NCBI GenBank assembly: GCA_016209735.1
Contig: JACQVN010000045.1
Location: forward strand, 1 to 63,089
Origin: Candidatus Methylomirabilota bacterium
GTDB lineage: Bacteria > Methylomirabilota > Methylomirabilia > Methylomirabilales > 2-02-FULL-66-22
DNA length: 63,089 nucleotides
Reading direction: 5' to 3'
Each line of letters starts with the position of its first letter. The stretch's first letter is position 1. The position numbers and the translations under genes were made by a program. Below, one piece after another: positions 38,625 to 47,114 of this stretch. The notes beneath the pieces are model-generated. The model did not search any database. It saw nothing but the letters and a program-made list of their open reading frames with translations, and had not been told where the DNA came from.

Positions 38625-38921
38625 ATGGCCAACATCGGGCCCCTCGACCCATCGCAGGTTAACCCGGACCTCCAGGAGTCGGTCGACCTGCTCGTCCGGC
38701 GATTCGGCCAGCTGCCCGATATCTTCAGCGTGATGGCCCATCGGCCGCAGGCGCTCCGGTATGCCGAGCTGGTGACCCGCCCTGCCGCCGTTCGCGAGCC
38801 CGATCTGCAGGCACTGCGATCCTTTCTTTCCCCCGAGCAGCGCTTCGCGCAGCCCTGGCAAACCCGGTGTTTTTTTTCCGCGTCACCTCCAACGACTTCT
38901 CCCCCACCGCGCAGGACCTGA
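38625..38921 (+). pseudogene. Truncated carboxymuconolactone decarboxylase/AhpD-like gene
   Basis: From ATG 38625 about 65 residues look family-like: LLVRRFGQLPDIFSVMAHRP, then ALRYAELVTRPAAVREPDLQ. The later sequence (SPEQRFAQPWQTRCFFSAS...) is low-complexity and the CxxC-containing active region of AhpD-type proteins is missing. A run of eight T at about 38871-38878 suggests an indel point. This is another N-terminal remnant in front of an intact gene. Confidence 0.5.
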
Positions 38922-38950
38922 CCCTGAAAACGCTTCCTTCCGCCATCCGC

Positions 38951-38964
38951 TTGATCTGGATCAA
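38951..38964 (+). promoter_or_regulatory. FNR/Dnr-type binding site
   Basis: TTGATCTGGATCAA is an exact TTGAT-N4-ATCAA box. It lies about 94 bp before the DUF438/hemerythrin gene. An FNR/Dnr-family activator responding to oxygen loss or NO would be expected to control this operon. Confidence 0.7.
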
Positions 38965-39057
38965 AGCACTCCTGCTGCACTGGGCATAGAATGGGTGCGT
39001 CGATTGAATCGACGCGTCGCGCCTCCTCGCCTCCGGGGGCGACACGCGGAGGACACC

Positions 39058-40311
39058 ATGAGCGAGTTGATCAACAACCGCGAACACCGCATCCAGACCA
39101 TGAAAGAGGTCATCAAGCACCTCCACCACGGCGGCTCCCCGGAGGAGGTGCGCGGGAAGCTCCGCACCATTGTGCGGGAGACCGACGCGTCGGAGATTGC
39201 GGCCATGGAGCAGCAACTGATGGCCGAGGGCATGCCCGTGGCCGAGGTCCAGTCCATGTGCGACCTCCACTCCTCGCTCTTGCGGGAGATTCTGGTGCAG
39301 CCGGCGCAGCCCATCATCGGCCCGGGGCACCCCGTGGACACCTTCCGCCGCGAGAACGAGGCCCTGGCCCAGGCCGCCGAAAAGATGCGCACGGTGATGC
39401 GGGAGATCGGCGCCCTGCCGGGCGACGCCCCCCTGGGTCCGCTCCTTGGCCGCTGGAAGCAGGCCTACAACGAAACCATGGATGTGGAGAAGCACTACCA
39501 GCGGAAGGAGCACCTCCTCTTCTCCTGCCTGGAGCGGCACGGCATCACCGGCCCGTCCAAGGTCATGTGGGGAAAGGACGACGAGGTGCGGGGCCTGCTG
39601 AAGACGCTGGGCGAGGCCCTCTCCGCCGGGGAGGCCGATGCCGCTCAGTGGAAGCTGGTCGTAGAGGCGGTGGCCGAGCCGGCCCTCCTGGCTCTCGAGG
39701 AGATGATCCAGAAGGAGGAGCGCATCCTCTTCCCCATGTCGCTCAACGCCTTGACGGAGGACGAGTGGGGGGAGATCTGGCAGCAGGCGCCACAGTACGG
39801 CTACTGCCTGGTGGAGCCGCAGGCGGGCTACAAGCCGCCGACGCCGAAGAGCCCGGACAGGCTCGCAAAGGTCGCCTCCAACGAGAGCCTCATCTTCCCC
39901 TCCGGTGCGCTCACCCCCGAGCAGCTCCGCGGCATCTTCAGCATCCTGCCGGTGGAGCTGACTTTCACGGACGCCGACGATCGGGTCCGGTTCTTCTCCG
40001 AGGGGCTGGACCGGGGCTTCGCCCGGAGCAAGGCCATTCTGGGCCGGAAGGTCCAGCACTGCCATCCCCCCAAGAGCGTCCACACCGTGGAGCAGATCCT
40101 GGACGACTTCAAGGGCGGGCGCCAGAACGTGGCGGAGTTCTGGATCAATTTCCGCGGCGGGATGGTGCACATCCGCTACTTCGCCATCCGGGGCGAAACT
40201 GGGGAATATCTGGGCACCCTGGAGGTCACGCAAGACATCACGCGGATCAAGGCGCTGGACGGCGAGCGCCGCTTACTGCAGTACGACAGCGCGGAGGGAA
40301 AGACGGCATGA
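39058..40311 (+). CDS. DUF438 / hemerythrin-like / PAS protein
   Basis: A 417-residue protein. Residues about 1-75 are DUF438 (NREHRIQTMKEVIKHLHHGG, IAAMEQQLMAEGMPVAEVQS, CDLHSSLLREIL). Residues about 85-250 are a hemerythrin-type four-helix bundle with diiron ligands (HPVDTFRRENEAL, EKHYQRKEHLLFSCLERHGI, KDDEVR, MIQKEERILFPM). Residues about 295-405 are a PAS domain (LPVELTFTDADDRVRFFSEG, GRKVQHCHPP, TLEVTQDITRIKALDGERRL). The order is typical of DUF438 proteins linked to oxygen, NO or iron-sulfur stress. The start is 39058; an earlier in-frame start would add non-homologous residues. The FNR-type box upstream supports low-oxygen induction. It overlaps the next gene by 4 bp. Confidence 0.9.
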   Translation: MSELINNREHRIQTMKEVIKHLHHGGSPEEVRGKLRTIVRETDASEIAAMEQQLMAEGMPVAEVQSMCDLHSSLLREILVQPAQPIIGPGHPVDTFRRENEALAQAAEKMRTVMREIGALPGDAPLGPLLGRWKQAYNETMDVEKHYQRKEHLLFSCLERHGITGPSKVMWGKDDEVRGLLKTLGEALSAGEADAAQWKLVVEAVAEPALLALEEMIQKEERILFPMSLNALTEDEWGEIWQQAPQYGYCLVEPQAGYKPPTPKSPDRLAKVASNESLIFPSGALTPEQLRGIFSILPVELTFTDADDRVRFFSEGLDRGFARSKAILGRKVQHCHPPKSVHTVEQILDDFKGGRQNVAEFWINFRGGMVHIRYFAIRGETGEYLGTLEVTQDITRIKALDGERRLLQYDSAEGKTA

Positions 40312-40853
40312 GCGCATCGCTTCCGATCACGCCCGACACCAAGGTTGGCGAGCTGCTGGAGGCCTATCCTCAGCTCGAAGAGGTCTTCGTCCGGCAATCG
40401 CCCCACTTCAAAGCCCTGAAGAATCCCATCCTGCGCCGGACGGTGGCCAAGGTCGCCACCCTGGCGAAAGCCGCGCAGATGGGCGGCATCCCCATCCGGC
40501 AGTTGATCCTGGCCCTGCGCCAGGCGGCCGGCCAGCCGACCGAGGAGCTGGCCGCCATGGCCGCGGACGAGTCCCCGGCCGCGACGCTCGCCGCGGCCGG
40601 CCCCCCGGACTGGCTGGACACCAGCCGGGTTCGGGTGACGATCGACGCCGAAGCGCTGCTGGCTGCCGGCGAGCATCCCCTCGGCCGCGTGCAGCACGCC
40701 GTGCGGGAACTGGCGGAGGGGGATCTCCTCTGTCTCCAGAGCGCCTTCCGTCCGATCCCCCTCGTCGAGCTGCTGGAGCGCGGTGGCCACCGGGCTTACG
40801 TGCAGGAAGCCGCGCCGGGCGCCTATCGCACCTACGTTGTTCGTGGAAAGTAA
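40308..40853 (+). CDS. DUF1858 plus DUF2249 domain protein
   Basis: A 181-residue protein translationally coupled to the DUF438 protein. Residues about 6-70 are DUF1858 (ITPDTKVGELLEAYPQLEEV, then AAQMGGIPIRQLILALRQAA), a small helical disulfide-isomerase-like module. Residues about 100-180 are DUF2249, a SirA/TusA-like fold (VRELAEGDLLCLQSAFRPIP, LVELLERGGHRAYVQEAAPG). This pair commonly travels with hemerythrin, NO-detoxification and denitrification genes, matching the FNR-type box upstream. The mechanism is unknown in general; a role in redox or metal-centre maintenance is inferred. Confidence 0.9.
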   Translation: MSASLPITPDTKVGELLEAYPQLEEVFVRQSPHFKALKNPILRRTVAKVATLAKAAQMGGIPIRQLILALRQAAGQPTEELAAMAADESPAATLAAAGPPDWLDTSRVRVTIDAEALLAAGEHPLGRVQHAVRELAEGDLLCLQSAFRPIPLVELLERGGHRAYVQEAAPGAYRTYVVRGK

Positions 40854-40966
40854 TCTGCGCGAACCTGAACGAACCAGGGTTCGATCCGCTCTTCCTCCGA
40901 ACTGAGCCCACTGCTGCTCCTTTTGCCGAACGCCAGGACACTGCGCTCCGAGTAAATCCCCGCGTC

Positions 40967-41133
40967 CCCCCCTTTATCAAAGGGGGGCGAGGGGGGATTT
41001 TGCCAGATGACGCCCACTTCGGATGGCACGCGGGCGACCACTCGGGGCCGGTTGACGGCTCCCCTTATGTGGCTGCAGCCGTTGGTCACTTAGCCCGGAG
41101 AATTCACCGTCCCCCTCGTGAATTCTCCGGGCT
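40967..41133. repeat. Two dispersed hairpins in a 500-bp intergenic region
   Basis: CCCCCCTTTATCAAAGGGGGG (40967-40987) and AGCCCGGAGAATTCAC...GTGAATTCTCCGGGCT (41092-41133, perfect 16-bp stem). The second has a close relative at 53348-53388. The first, followed by GGGGGATTTT, may terminate the DUF438 operon. Confidence 0.65.
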
Positions 41134-41183
41134 GGCCGGAGGCGAAGTCATTTCCCATGACCCGGCATGGCCGTGGGAAAATC

Positions 41184-41309
41184 TTGACTTCACCGCCCCC
41201 CGGCTGAATACTGGAACGCCTTGCAGTGCGCTGTCCCAGAAGTCGGTACCTGGTTCTTGCGCGCTGGGCGCGCAAAAACCAATCTGGGGTGCAAACAATT
41301 TTTTTGCAC
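41184..41309 (+). promoter_or_regulatory. Leader of the cystathionine-synthase gene: promoter and two hairpins
   Basis: TTGACT (41184-41189), 17 bp, AATACT (41207-41212) is a promoter candidate. In the 150-nt leader, GGTTCTTGCGCGC/GCGCGCAAAAACC (41252-41280) and GTGCAAA/TTTGCAC with a T7 tract (41289-41309) form two stacked hairpins; the T-tract lies within the loop and the 3' arm rather than after the stem. I see no SAM-riboswitch consensus. Confidence 0.4.
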
Positions 41310-41360
41310 GGGGCTTCCGACCAGTCTCATCAAGGGCACGCGTGATAGGGGGGGTGACCC

Positions 41361-42476
41361 ATGCGATTCGAAACCTTGGCCGTCCACGCCGGGCACTCCG
41401 TGGACCCGGCCAGCGGCGCCATCGCGCCCCCCCTGGTGCTCTCGACGACCTTCGAGCGCGCGCCCGACGGCACCATCGACAGGTACTTCTACTCCCGGCT
41501 GGGGAACCCGAACCGGACCGCCCTGGAGGCGTGCCTGACCGCCCTGGAAGGCGGCGCGGCGGCGGCGGCTTTCGCCTCCGGGGCCGCGGCGACGCTGAGC
41601 ATCCTCCAGGCGCTGTCGCCAGGCGACCATGTCGTCGCCCCGCTTGACGCTTACCACGGGACCACCATCATCCTGCGCGACATTCTGGGTCCCTGGGGAC
41701 TGGCGGTCAGCTTCGTGGACATGACCGACCCCGCCGAAGTCGCGCGGGCCGTCCGCCCCCGGACCAGGATGGTCTGGGTGGAGTCCCCCTCCAACCCGCT
41801 GCTCCGGGTGAGCGACATCGCCCGCATCGCCGGGATTGCCCACGCCGGCGGCGCCCGCTGCGCCGTGGACAACACCTGGGCCTCTCCTGCCCTCCAGCGG
41901 CCCTTCGAATTGGGGGCGGACCTCATCCTCCACTCCACCACCAAGTACCTGGCCGGCCACTGCGATGTGCTGAGCGGGGCGGTGGTGGCCAGGACCGAGG
42001 ACGAGTACTTCCAGAGGATCCGACTCATCCAGCTCCAAGGTGGCGCCGTTGCGGCGCCCTTCGACTGCTGGCTGGTCCTGCGCGGCATCCGGACCCTCCC
42101 CTACCGGATGCGGGGACACTGTGCCAACGCCCGGCAGGTGGCGGAATTCTTGGTGCAGCATCCCCGCGTGGAGGCGGTGCACTTCCCCGGCCTGCCGAGC
42201 CACCCGGGCCATGCGTTGGCGGCGAAGCAGATGAGAGAGTTTGGCGGCATGCTGTCGTTTCAGGTCCGAGGCGGAAAGGCCGAGGCGCTGGGCGTGACCG
42301 CCAAGCTCCGGATCATCCTGCGGGCGACCAGCCTGGGCGGGCCGGACACCCTGATCGAGCACCGGGCCTCCATCGAGCCGCCGGACAAGGGCACCCCCCA
42401 GAACCTGCTGCGGCTGTCCGTCGGCCTGGAGCATCCCGAGGACCTCATCGAGGATCTGGCGCAGGCCCTGGGCTGA
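41361..42476 (+). CDS. Trans-sulfuration PLP enzyme (cystathionine gamma-synthase / gamma-lyase family)
   Basis: A 371-residue Cys/Met-metabolism PLP enzyme. ETLAVHAGHSVDPASGAIAP opens it, YFYSRLGNPNRTALEACLTA near residue 43 and FASGAAATLSILQALSPGDH follow. The PLP Lys is in LILHSTTKYLAGHCDVLSG near residue 200, with AVDNTWASPALQRPFELGAD upstream and LRLSVGLEHPEDLIEDLAQA at the end. Synthase versus lyase cannot be separated by eye. The next gene is a cysteine-synthase-fold enzyme, so the pair probably interconverts homocysteine/cystathionine and cysteine. Confidence 0.92.
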   Translation: MRFETLAVHAGHSVDPASGAIAPPLVLSTTFERAPDGTIDRYFYSRLGNPNRTALEACLTALEGGAAAAAFASGAAATLSILQALSPGDHVVAPLDAYHGTTIILRDILGPWGLAVSFVDMTDPAEVARAVRPRTRMVWVESPSNPLLRVSDIARIAGIAHAGGARCAVDNTWASPALQRPFELGADLILHSTTKYLAGHCDVLSGAVVARTEDEYFQRIRLIQLQGGAVAAPFDCWLVLRGIRTLPYRMRGHCANARQVAEFLVQHPRVEAVHFPGLPSHPGHALAAKQMREFGGMLSFQVRGGKAEALGVTAKLRIILRATSLGGPDTLIEHRASIEPPDKGTPQNLLRLSVGLEHPEDLIEDLAQALG

Positions 42477-42591
42477 GCCCGCCCGCCGGGCGGCAAGTGA
42501 AAATGTCGGTTGTCGGTTTGAACTTTTGCATTCCCGACGTGTTTGGCGTCCCGAACCTCAGCGATGCCAATAGATTACGGGTGGAACCCCC

Positions 42592-43557
42592 ATGGGACGC
42601 GACGATTCGATCCTGGCTTCCGCGTTGGGCGCAATCGGGGAGACCCCCCTGGTGGAGCTGTCCCGGATCGCCCGGGGACTTCCCGGCCGCATCCTGGCCA
42701 AGCTGGAGTTCCTGAATCCGGGCTATTCCAAGAAGGACCGGATCGCCCTCCAGATCATCCAGGACGCCGAGGCGAACGGCCGCCTCGCGCCCGGGCAACC
42801 CGTCGTGGAGCTGACCAGCGGGAACACCGGCACGGGTCTCGCCATCGTCTGCGGCCTCAAGGGGTATCCCTTCGTGGCGGTCATGTCCAGGGGCAACTCC
42901 GTGGAGCGCGCCCGCATGATGCGCGCCCTGGGGGCCGAAGTCGTCCTGGTGGATCAGCTCCCCGGCGGGATGCCCGGCCAGGTCTCCGGGGGCGACCTGG
43001 ACTTGGTCGAGAGGGAGGCCCAGCGGGTCGTGGAGGAGCGGCGAGCGTTTCGCGCCGACCAGTTCCGCCTGCAGGGAAACCTCCGGGCCCACCTGCTCCA
43101 CACCGGACCCGAGATCCTGAGGCAATCGGGGGGGACGGTCCAGGCCTTCTGCGACTTCGCGGGCACCGGGGGCTCCTTCGCCGGCTGTGCGGCCGCCCTC
43201 AAGGCCCAGGACCCTGCGATCCGGTGCTACCTGGTGGAGCCGGCCGGCGCCGCCGCGTTCGCGGGCGAGCCCGTCACCTACCCCAATCACCGCATCCAAG
43301 GGGGCGGCTACTCTATGCGCGACCTCCCCTTGGTGGACCGGCGCCACGTGGACGGCTACCTCCGGGTGACGGACGAGGAGGCCATCCGGACGGCCCGCAG
43401 GCTGGCACGAGAAGAGGGCCTCTTCACCGGTTTCTCTTCGGGGGCAAACGTGGCGGCCGCCCTCCGTCTCCTGGAGTCCGAGTGCGCCGGGAAGACCATT
43501 GCCGTCCTGCTCTGCGACTCCGGCTTGAAATACCTCAGCACGGATCTGTGGGAGTAA
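42592..43557 (+). CDS. Cysteine synthase / cystathionine beta-synthase-fold PLP enzyme
   Basis: A 321-residue fold-type II PLP enzyme. The Lys site reads EFLNPGYSKKDRIALQII (the usual N-P-x-x-S-x-K-D pattern), the phosphate loop is VVELTSGNTGTGLAIVCGLK, and the late PLP loop is DFAGTGGSFAGCAAALKAQD. It ends FSSGANVAAALRLLESECAG with a conserved Ser-Gly. Residues after VLVDQLPGGMPGQVSGGDLD differ from classical CysK, so the donor could be O-phosphoserine, O-acetylserine or serine plus homocysteine. It lies 115 bp after the trans-sulfuration enzyme; the gap carries a TCGGTTGTCGGTTTG repeat fragment. Confidence 0.9.
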   Translation: MGRDDSILASALGAIGETPLVELSRIARGLPGRILAKLEFLNPGYSKKDRIALQIIQDAEANGRLAPGQPVVELTSGNTGTGLAIVCGLKGYPFVAVMSRGNSVERARMMRALGAEVVLVDQLPGGMPGQVSGGDLDLVEREAQRVVEERRAFRADQFRLQGNLRAHLLHTGPEILRQSGGTVQAFCDFAGTGGSFAGCAAALKAQDPAIRCYLVEPAGAAAFAGEPVTYPNHRIQGGGYSMRDLPLVDRRHVDGYLRVTDEEAIRTARRLAREEGLFTGFSSGANVAAALRLLESECAGKTIAVLLCDSGLKYLSTDLWE

Positions 43558-43614
43558 CCCCCCCCGCCAGCCGCCTGACATGGGGTGTGCTTGTGGAGGC
43601 CATCCTACGAGGCC

Positions 43615-44166
43615 ATGGAGATCCTGGAAATTGCCCTGATCGCTCTCGGCCTAGCCATGGACGCCTTCGCGGTCTGCATCGCGGCGGGAACGCTGGAGAT
43701 CATCCGGGGGGTGAGGCCGACCTTTCGCCTCGCGTTTCACTTCGGCCTCTTCCAGTTCTTGATGCCCGTGATCGGCTGGTTTGCAGGGATCAAGATCGCC
43801 TCCCACGTGCAGGCCGTGGACCACTGGATCGCCTTTGGTCTCCTCGTCTTCGTGGGCGTCCGCATGATCCGAGCGGCCCTCGATCCCGAGCCCGGACCGC
43901 AAGTGGACCCCTCGCGCGGGATGACCCTCGTGACCTTGTCCGTCGCCACCAGCATTGACGCCATGGCCATCGGATTCAGCCTGGCCATGCTGGGAGTGAG
44001 CATCTGGTACCCCAGTGCGGTGATCGGCGTGATTACCGGCGCCCTCTGCACGCTGGGGGTCCAGTTGGGGGGGCGGCTGGGCGCCCGCTTCGGTCAGCGC
44101 ATGTCGGTGGTGGGCGGCGCGATCCTTATCCTGATCGGCCTTCGGATCGTGACCACCCAGCTATGA
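43615..44166 (+). CDS. mntP: Manganese efflux pump MntP
   Basis: A 183-residue protein with six membrane helices. The two family motifs, each with an Asp in the membrane, are ALGLAMDAFAVCIAAG near residue 10 and SVATSIDAMAIGFSLAML near residue 105. The loop FHFGLFQFLMPVIGWFAG is also standard. MntP exports Mn2+ to prevent toxicity. There is no room for a yybP-ykoY riboswitch in the 57-bp gap upstream, so local Mn control is not evident. Its stop overlaps the methyltransferase start (ATGA, 44163-44166). Confidence 0.94.
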   Translation: MEILEIALIALGLAMDAFAVCIAAGTLEIIRGVRPTFRLAFHFGLFQFLMPVIGWFAGIKIASHVQAVDHWIAFGLLVFVGVRMIRAALDPEPGPQVDPSRGMTLVTLSVATSIDAMAIGFSLAMLGVSIWYPSAVIGVITGALCTLGVQLGGRLGARFGQRMSVVGGAILILIGLRIVTTQL

Positions 44167-44885
44167 GCTTCTACTCGCAGTTCGCCGATCACTACGAGGC
44201 AGTCTTTCCCTTCCAGGAAGAGACCTACGCCTTCCTGAAGAGTTGCCTGCCCGCGGACACCCGCCGCATCCTCGATGCCGGCTGCGGCACCGGCCACTAC
44301 TGCGGCCGCCTGGCCGCCGATGGATACGAGGCCGTGGGCGTCGACCTCGACCCGGAGATGATCCGGGTGGCCCAGAGCCGATACCCGGCCCCGGCCTTCC
44401 GCTGCATGAACATGCTGGAGGTCGGAACCCTGCCGCCCCCCTTCGACGCCGCCTTCTGCATCGGGAATACCGCGGCCCACCTCGCCGGGGAGGCGTCCGC
44501 CCGGCTGCTGGAGGGACTCGCCCGCGTCCTCCGTCCCGGCGCCGTCTGGATCGTGCAAACGGTCAACTGGGATTACATTCTCCAGCGCTCCTCCTACCGG
44601 TTCGCCCCCAAGGTGATGGCGGCGGCCGGCGTCACCTTCCTGCGGGAATACCGGGAGATTTCCGAATCCCGACTCCGCTTCTGTACCCGGCTGGTCGCAG
44701 GCGACCGGACGCTGTTCGACGGCGAGGTCTGGCTCTACCCGATGCGCGCCATGGAGTATATTGATCTTCAGGAGCGGCACGGCTTTCGCCTCGCCGGGCA
44801 TTACGGGGACTTCAAGGGCGGCCCTTTCAACCCCGATGCCTACTCCGGAAGCGTCTTCGTTTTCGAGAAAGGAAGCACCGCATGA
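44163..44885 (+). CDS. Class I SAM-dependent methyltransferase
   Basis: A 240-residue methyltransferase. Motif I is RRILDAGCGTGHYCGRLAAD near residue 35, motif II is AVGVDLDPEMIRVAQSRYPA, and the motif-IV-like segment is FDAAFCIGNTAAHLAGEASA, followed by LARVLRPGAVWIVQTVNWDY. The N-terminal MSFYSQFADHYEAVFP is typical of small-molecule methyltransferases. It is coupled to mntP and to the nitrilase (overlap at 44882-44885). The substrate is unknown. Confidence 0.9.
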   Translation: MSFYSQFADHYEAVFPFQEETYAFLKSCLPADTRRILDAGCGTGHYCGRLAADGYEAVGVDLDPEMIRVAQSRYPAPAFRCMNMLEVGTLPPPFDAAFCIGNTAAHLAGEASARLLEGLARVLRPGAVWIVQTVNWDYILQRSSYRFAPKVMAAAGVTFLREYREISESRLRFCTRLVAGDRTLFDGEVWLYPMRAMEYIDLQERHGFRLAGHYGDFKGGPFNPDAYSGSVFVFEKGSTA

Positions 44886-45910
44886 CCGAGAAGAGGCCTT
44901 CTTCCCTGAAGGTGGCAGTGGTACAAGCGGCACCCGTCCTCTTCGATCGCGAGGCCACCACGGAGAAGGCCTGCCGCCTGACGGCGGAGGCAGGCGGCCG
45001 GGGGGCGCAACTCATCCTCTTCCCCGAGGCCTACATTCCCTGCTATCCCCGCGGCTTGAGTTTCGGGGTGACGGTGGGGGATCGCCGCCCCGACGGGCGC
45101 CACACCTGGCAGGCGTACTGGGACGGCGCCGTGGAGGTTCCCGGACCTGTCACGGCCGCCTTGGGGGACGCCGCGCAACGGGCGGAAGCCTATCTCGCCA
45201 TCGGGGTCATCGAGCGGGACAGCCGACTCAGCGGGGGAACGCTCTACTGCACCCTCCTCTACTTCGGGCCGGACGGCCGACTCCTCGGCCTCCATCGGAA
45301 GCTCAAGCCCACTGCGGCCGAGCGCCTGATCTGGGGGGAGGGCGACGGCAGCACGCTGACGGTCATCGAAACGCCGTTCGGCAGACTGGGCGGCCTGATC
45401 TGTTGGGAGAACTACATGCCCCTGGCACGCATGGCCATGTATGCCAAGGGCATCGAGATCTACCTGGCCCCCACCGCCGACGCCCGTGACACCTGGCAGG
45501 CTACGCTGCGGCACGTCGCCTGCGAGGGGCGCTGCTTCGTCCTGGGCTGTAATCAGTTCGTGACCAAGGCCATGTATCCCCCGGGTCTCGCCGGCATCCA
45601 GGACCTGGCCACGGCCCCCGACATCCTCTGTCGCGGCGGAAGCGCTATCGTCTCCCCCCTGGGCGACCTCGTCGCCGGCCCGCTCTACGATCGGGAAGGG
45701 GTGCTCTTCGCCGAGCTGGACCTCGGCGAAGTGCCGCGCAGTCGCTTCGATTTCGATGCCGTGGGCCACTATGCCCGGCCGGATGTGTTCCGGCTCATCG
45801 TCAACGAGCGGCCCACGCCGCCGGTCACGCGCCTGCGCGAAGACGGCGAGGCATCGCCGGAGACGGGCGCAGGCGGGACCTGCCTCGGGGCCGGGCACGA
45901 GCGCCACTGA
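44882..45910 (+). CDS. Nitrilase-type carbon-nitrogen hydrolase
   Basis: A 342-residue nitrilase-superfamily enzyme. The Glu-Lys-Cys triad is present: Glu49 in LILFPEAYIPCYPRGLSFG, Lys140 in LLGLHRKLKPTAAERLIWG, Cys174 in GLICWENYMPLARMAMY. ICWENYMPL and the preceding GEGDGSTL point to the aliphatic nitrilase/cyanide-dihydratase branch rather than to amidases. It hydrolyses nitriles to acid and ammonia. It is coupled by overlap to the methyltransferase. The C-terminal 30 residues (ASPETGAGGTCLGAGHERH) are variable. Confidence 0.92.
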   Translation: MTEKRPSSLKVAVVQAAPVLFDREATTEKACRLTAEAGGRGAQLILFPEAYIPCYPRGLSFGVTVGDRRPDGRHTWQAYWDGAVEVPGPVTAALGDAAQRAEAYLAIGVIERDSRLSGGTLYCTLLYFGPDGRLLGLHRKLKPTAAERLIWGEGDGSTLTVIETPFGRLGGLICWENYMPLARMAMYAKGIEIYLAPTADARDTWQATLRHVACEGRCFVLGCNQFVTKAMYPPGLAGIQDLATAPDILCRGGSAIVSPLGDLVAGPLYDREGVLFAELDLGEVPRSRFDFDAVGHYARPDVFRLIVNERPTPPVTRLREDGEASPETGAGGTCLGAGHERH

Positions 45911-45946
45911 GTCCGAACGTTTGGGCTGGGCGGAGGGAGGAGCATC

Positions 45947-46552
45947 ATGGAGAAGCCCGCGGTCATCACGTATCCGATCCACGATCTCGTGCGGAGGCGC
46001 TGGAGCCCCGTCGGCTTTGCCGATCGCCCGGTCGAGCGAGAGAAGCTGCTGAGCCTGTTCGAGGCCGCCCGCTGGGCCGCTTCGTCGTTCAACGAGCAGC
46101 CCTGGCGATTCATCGTCTGCCCCAAGAACGACGCGGAAGCCTACGGACGCCTCCTGGGGTGTCTCGTGCCGCAGAACGTAGCCTGGGCGCAGCACGCTCC
46201 CGTCCTGATGCTGACAGTGGCCAAGCTCCGCTTCAGCCACAACGACCTCCCGAATCGGCATGCCTGGCACGACGTCGGCCAGGCCATCGCCACGCTCCTC
46301 GTCCAGGCCACGGCGCTCGGCCTCCATGCGCACCAGATGGCAGGGTTCGATGCGGCCAGGGCACGCGGAGCCTTCGGCATCCCGGACGGCTTCGAGCCCG
46401 TCGCCGCCGTGGCGCTGGGCTACCTGGGGGACCCCCAGGCGTTGCCAGAGCCGCTCAAGGAACGCGAGTTTCGCCCCCGGCAGCGGAAGCCGCTCAACGA
46501 CATGGTCTTCGGGGGGCGGTGGAGCGCTCCGTCACTCCTGCTGGGCGGCTGA
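45947..46552 (+). CDS. Nitroreductase family FMN protein
   Basis: A 201-residue flavoprotein. RRRWSPVGFADRPVEREKLL near residue 16 is the N-terminal FMN-phosphate motif, ARWAASSFNEQPWRFIVCPK follows, and DVGQAIATLLVQATALGLHA near residue 109 is the conserved helix. EPVAAVALGYLGDPQALPEP, then LKEREFRPRQRKPLNDMVF, closes it. This is the common oxygen-insensitive nitroreductase/NAD(P)H oxidoreductase fold. It is about 37 bp after the nitrilase gene with GGAGG in between. The physiological substrate is open. Confidence 0.93.
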   Translation: MEKPAVITYPIHDLVRRRWSPVGFADRPVEREKLLSLFEAARWAASSFNEQPWRFIVCPKNDAEAYGRLLGCLVPQNVAWAQHAPVLMLTVAKLRFSHNDLPNRHAWHDVGQAIATLLVQATALGLHAHQMAGFDAARARGAFGIPDGFEPVAAVALGYLGDPQALPEPLKEREFRPRQRKPLNDMVFGGRWSAPSLLLGG

Positions 46553-46565
46553 GGACTCAAGAACG

Positions 46566-47114
46566 ATGGTGATCCGCCTTGCGCTGCCCAACTGCATCAT
46601 CCGGAGCTGGCAGCCGGCAGATGCCGGGGCCATCGTCCGGCACGCCAACGACCGGCGTATCTGGTTGAACCTGCGCGACCGATTCCCCCACCCCTATACG
46701 CCGACCGACGCCGATCGCTGGATTCGCGATGCGACATCTGCACCCCCCGAGACGCAGTTCGCCATTGCCGTCGGCGGGGAGGCTGCAGGGGGAATCGGAT
46801 TGGAGTTGCGGTCGGATGTCTGCCGCGGCTCCGCCGAGATCGGCTACTGGCTGGGCGCGGCCTACTGGGGCCGCGGCATCGCCACGGAAGCCGTCCGCGC
46901 CGTGACGGCCTACGGTTTCTCCAGGCTCGGCCTCCGCCGCATCTTCGCCGGCGTCTTCGAATGGAACCCGTCGTCCATGCGGGTCCTGGAGAAGGCCGGC
47001 TACAGTCTGGAAGGCCGTCTGCGGCAGGCCGTGCTCAAAGACGGTCGTGTGCTGGACGCCTTCCTGTACGCCATCGTCCGCGACAGCGGCCCCGAGGGCC
47101 CGCGTGCTGGTTGA
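46566..47114 (+). CDS. GNAT acetyltransferase, RimJ/RimL type
   Basis: A 182-residue N-acetyltransferase. It starts VIRLALPNCIIRSWQPADAG. GSAEIGYWLGAAYWGRGIAT near residue 97 is the acetyl-CoA-binding motif A, AVTAYGFSRLGLRRIFAGVF follows, and NPSSMRVLEKAGYSLEGRLR near residue 138 is the RimJ/RimL hallmark. The C-terminus LKDGRVLDAFLYAIVRD is typical. The target may be ribosomal protein N-termini, an antibiotic or another amine. It overlaps the TatD gene start by 11 bp. Confidence 0.92.
   Translation: MVIRLALPNCIIRSWQPADAGAIVRHANDRRIWLNLRDRFPHPYTPTDADRWIRDATSAPPETQFAIAVGGEAAGGIGLELRSDVCRGSAEIGYWLGAAYWGRGIATEAVRAVTAYGFSRLGLRRIFAGVFEWNPSSMRVLEKAGYSLEGRLRQAVLKDGRVLDAFLYAIVRDSGPEGPRAG

Noticed and set aside
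43558-43614. yybP-ykoY manganese riboswitch upstream of mntP
   Set aside because: The gap is only 57 bp and lacks the conserved paired loops.
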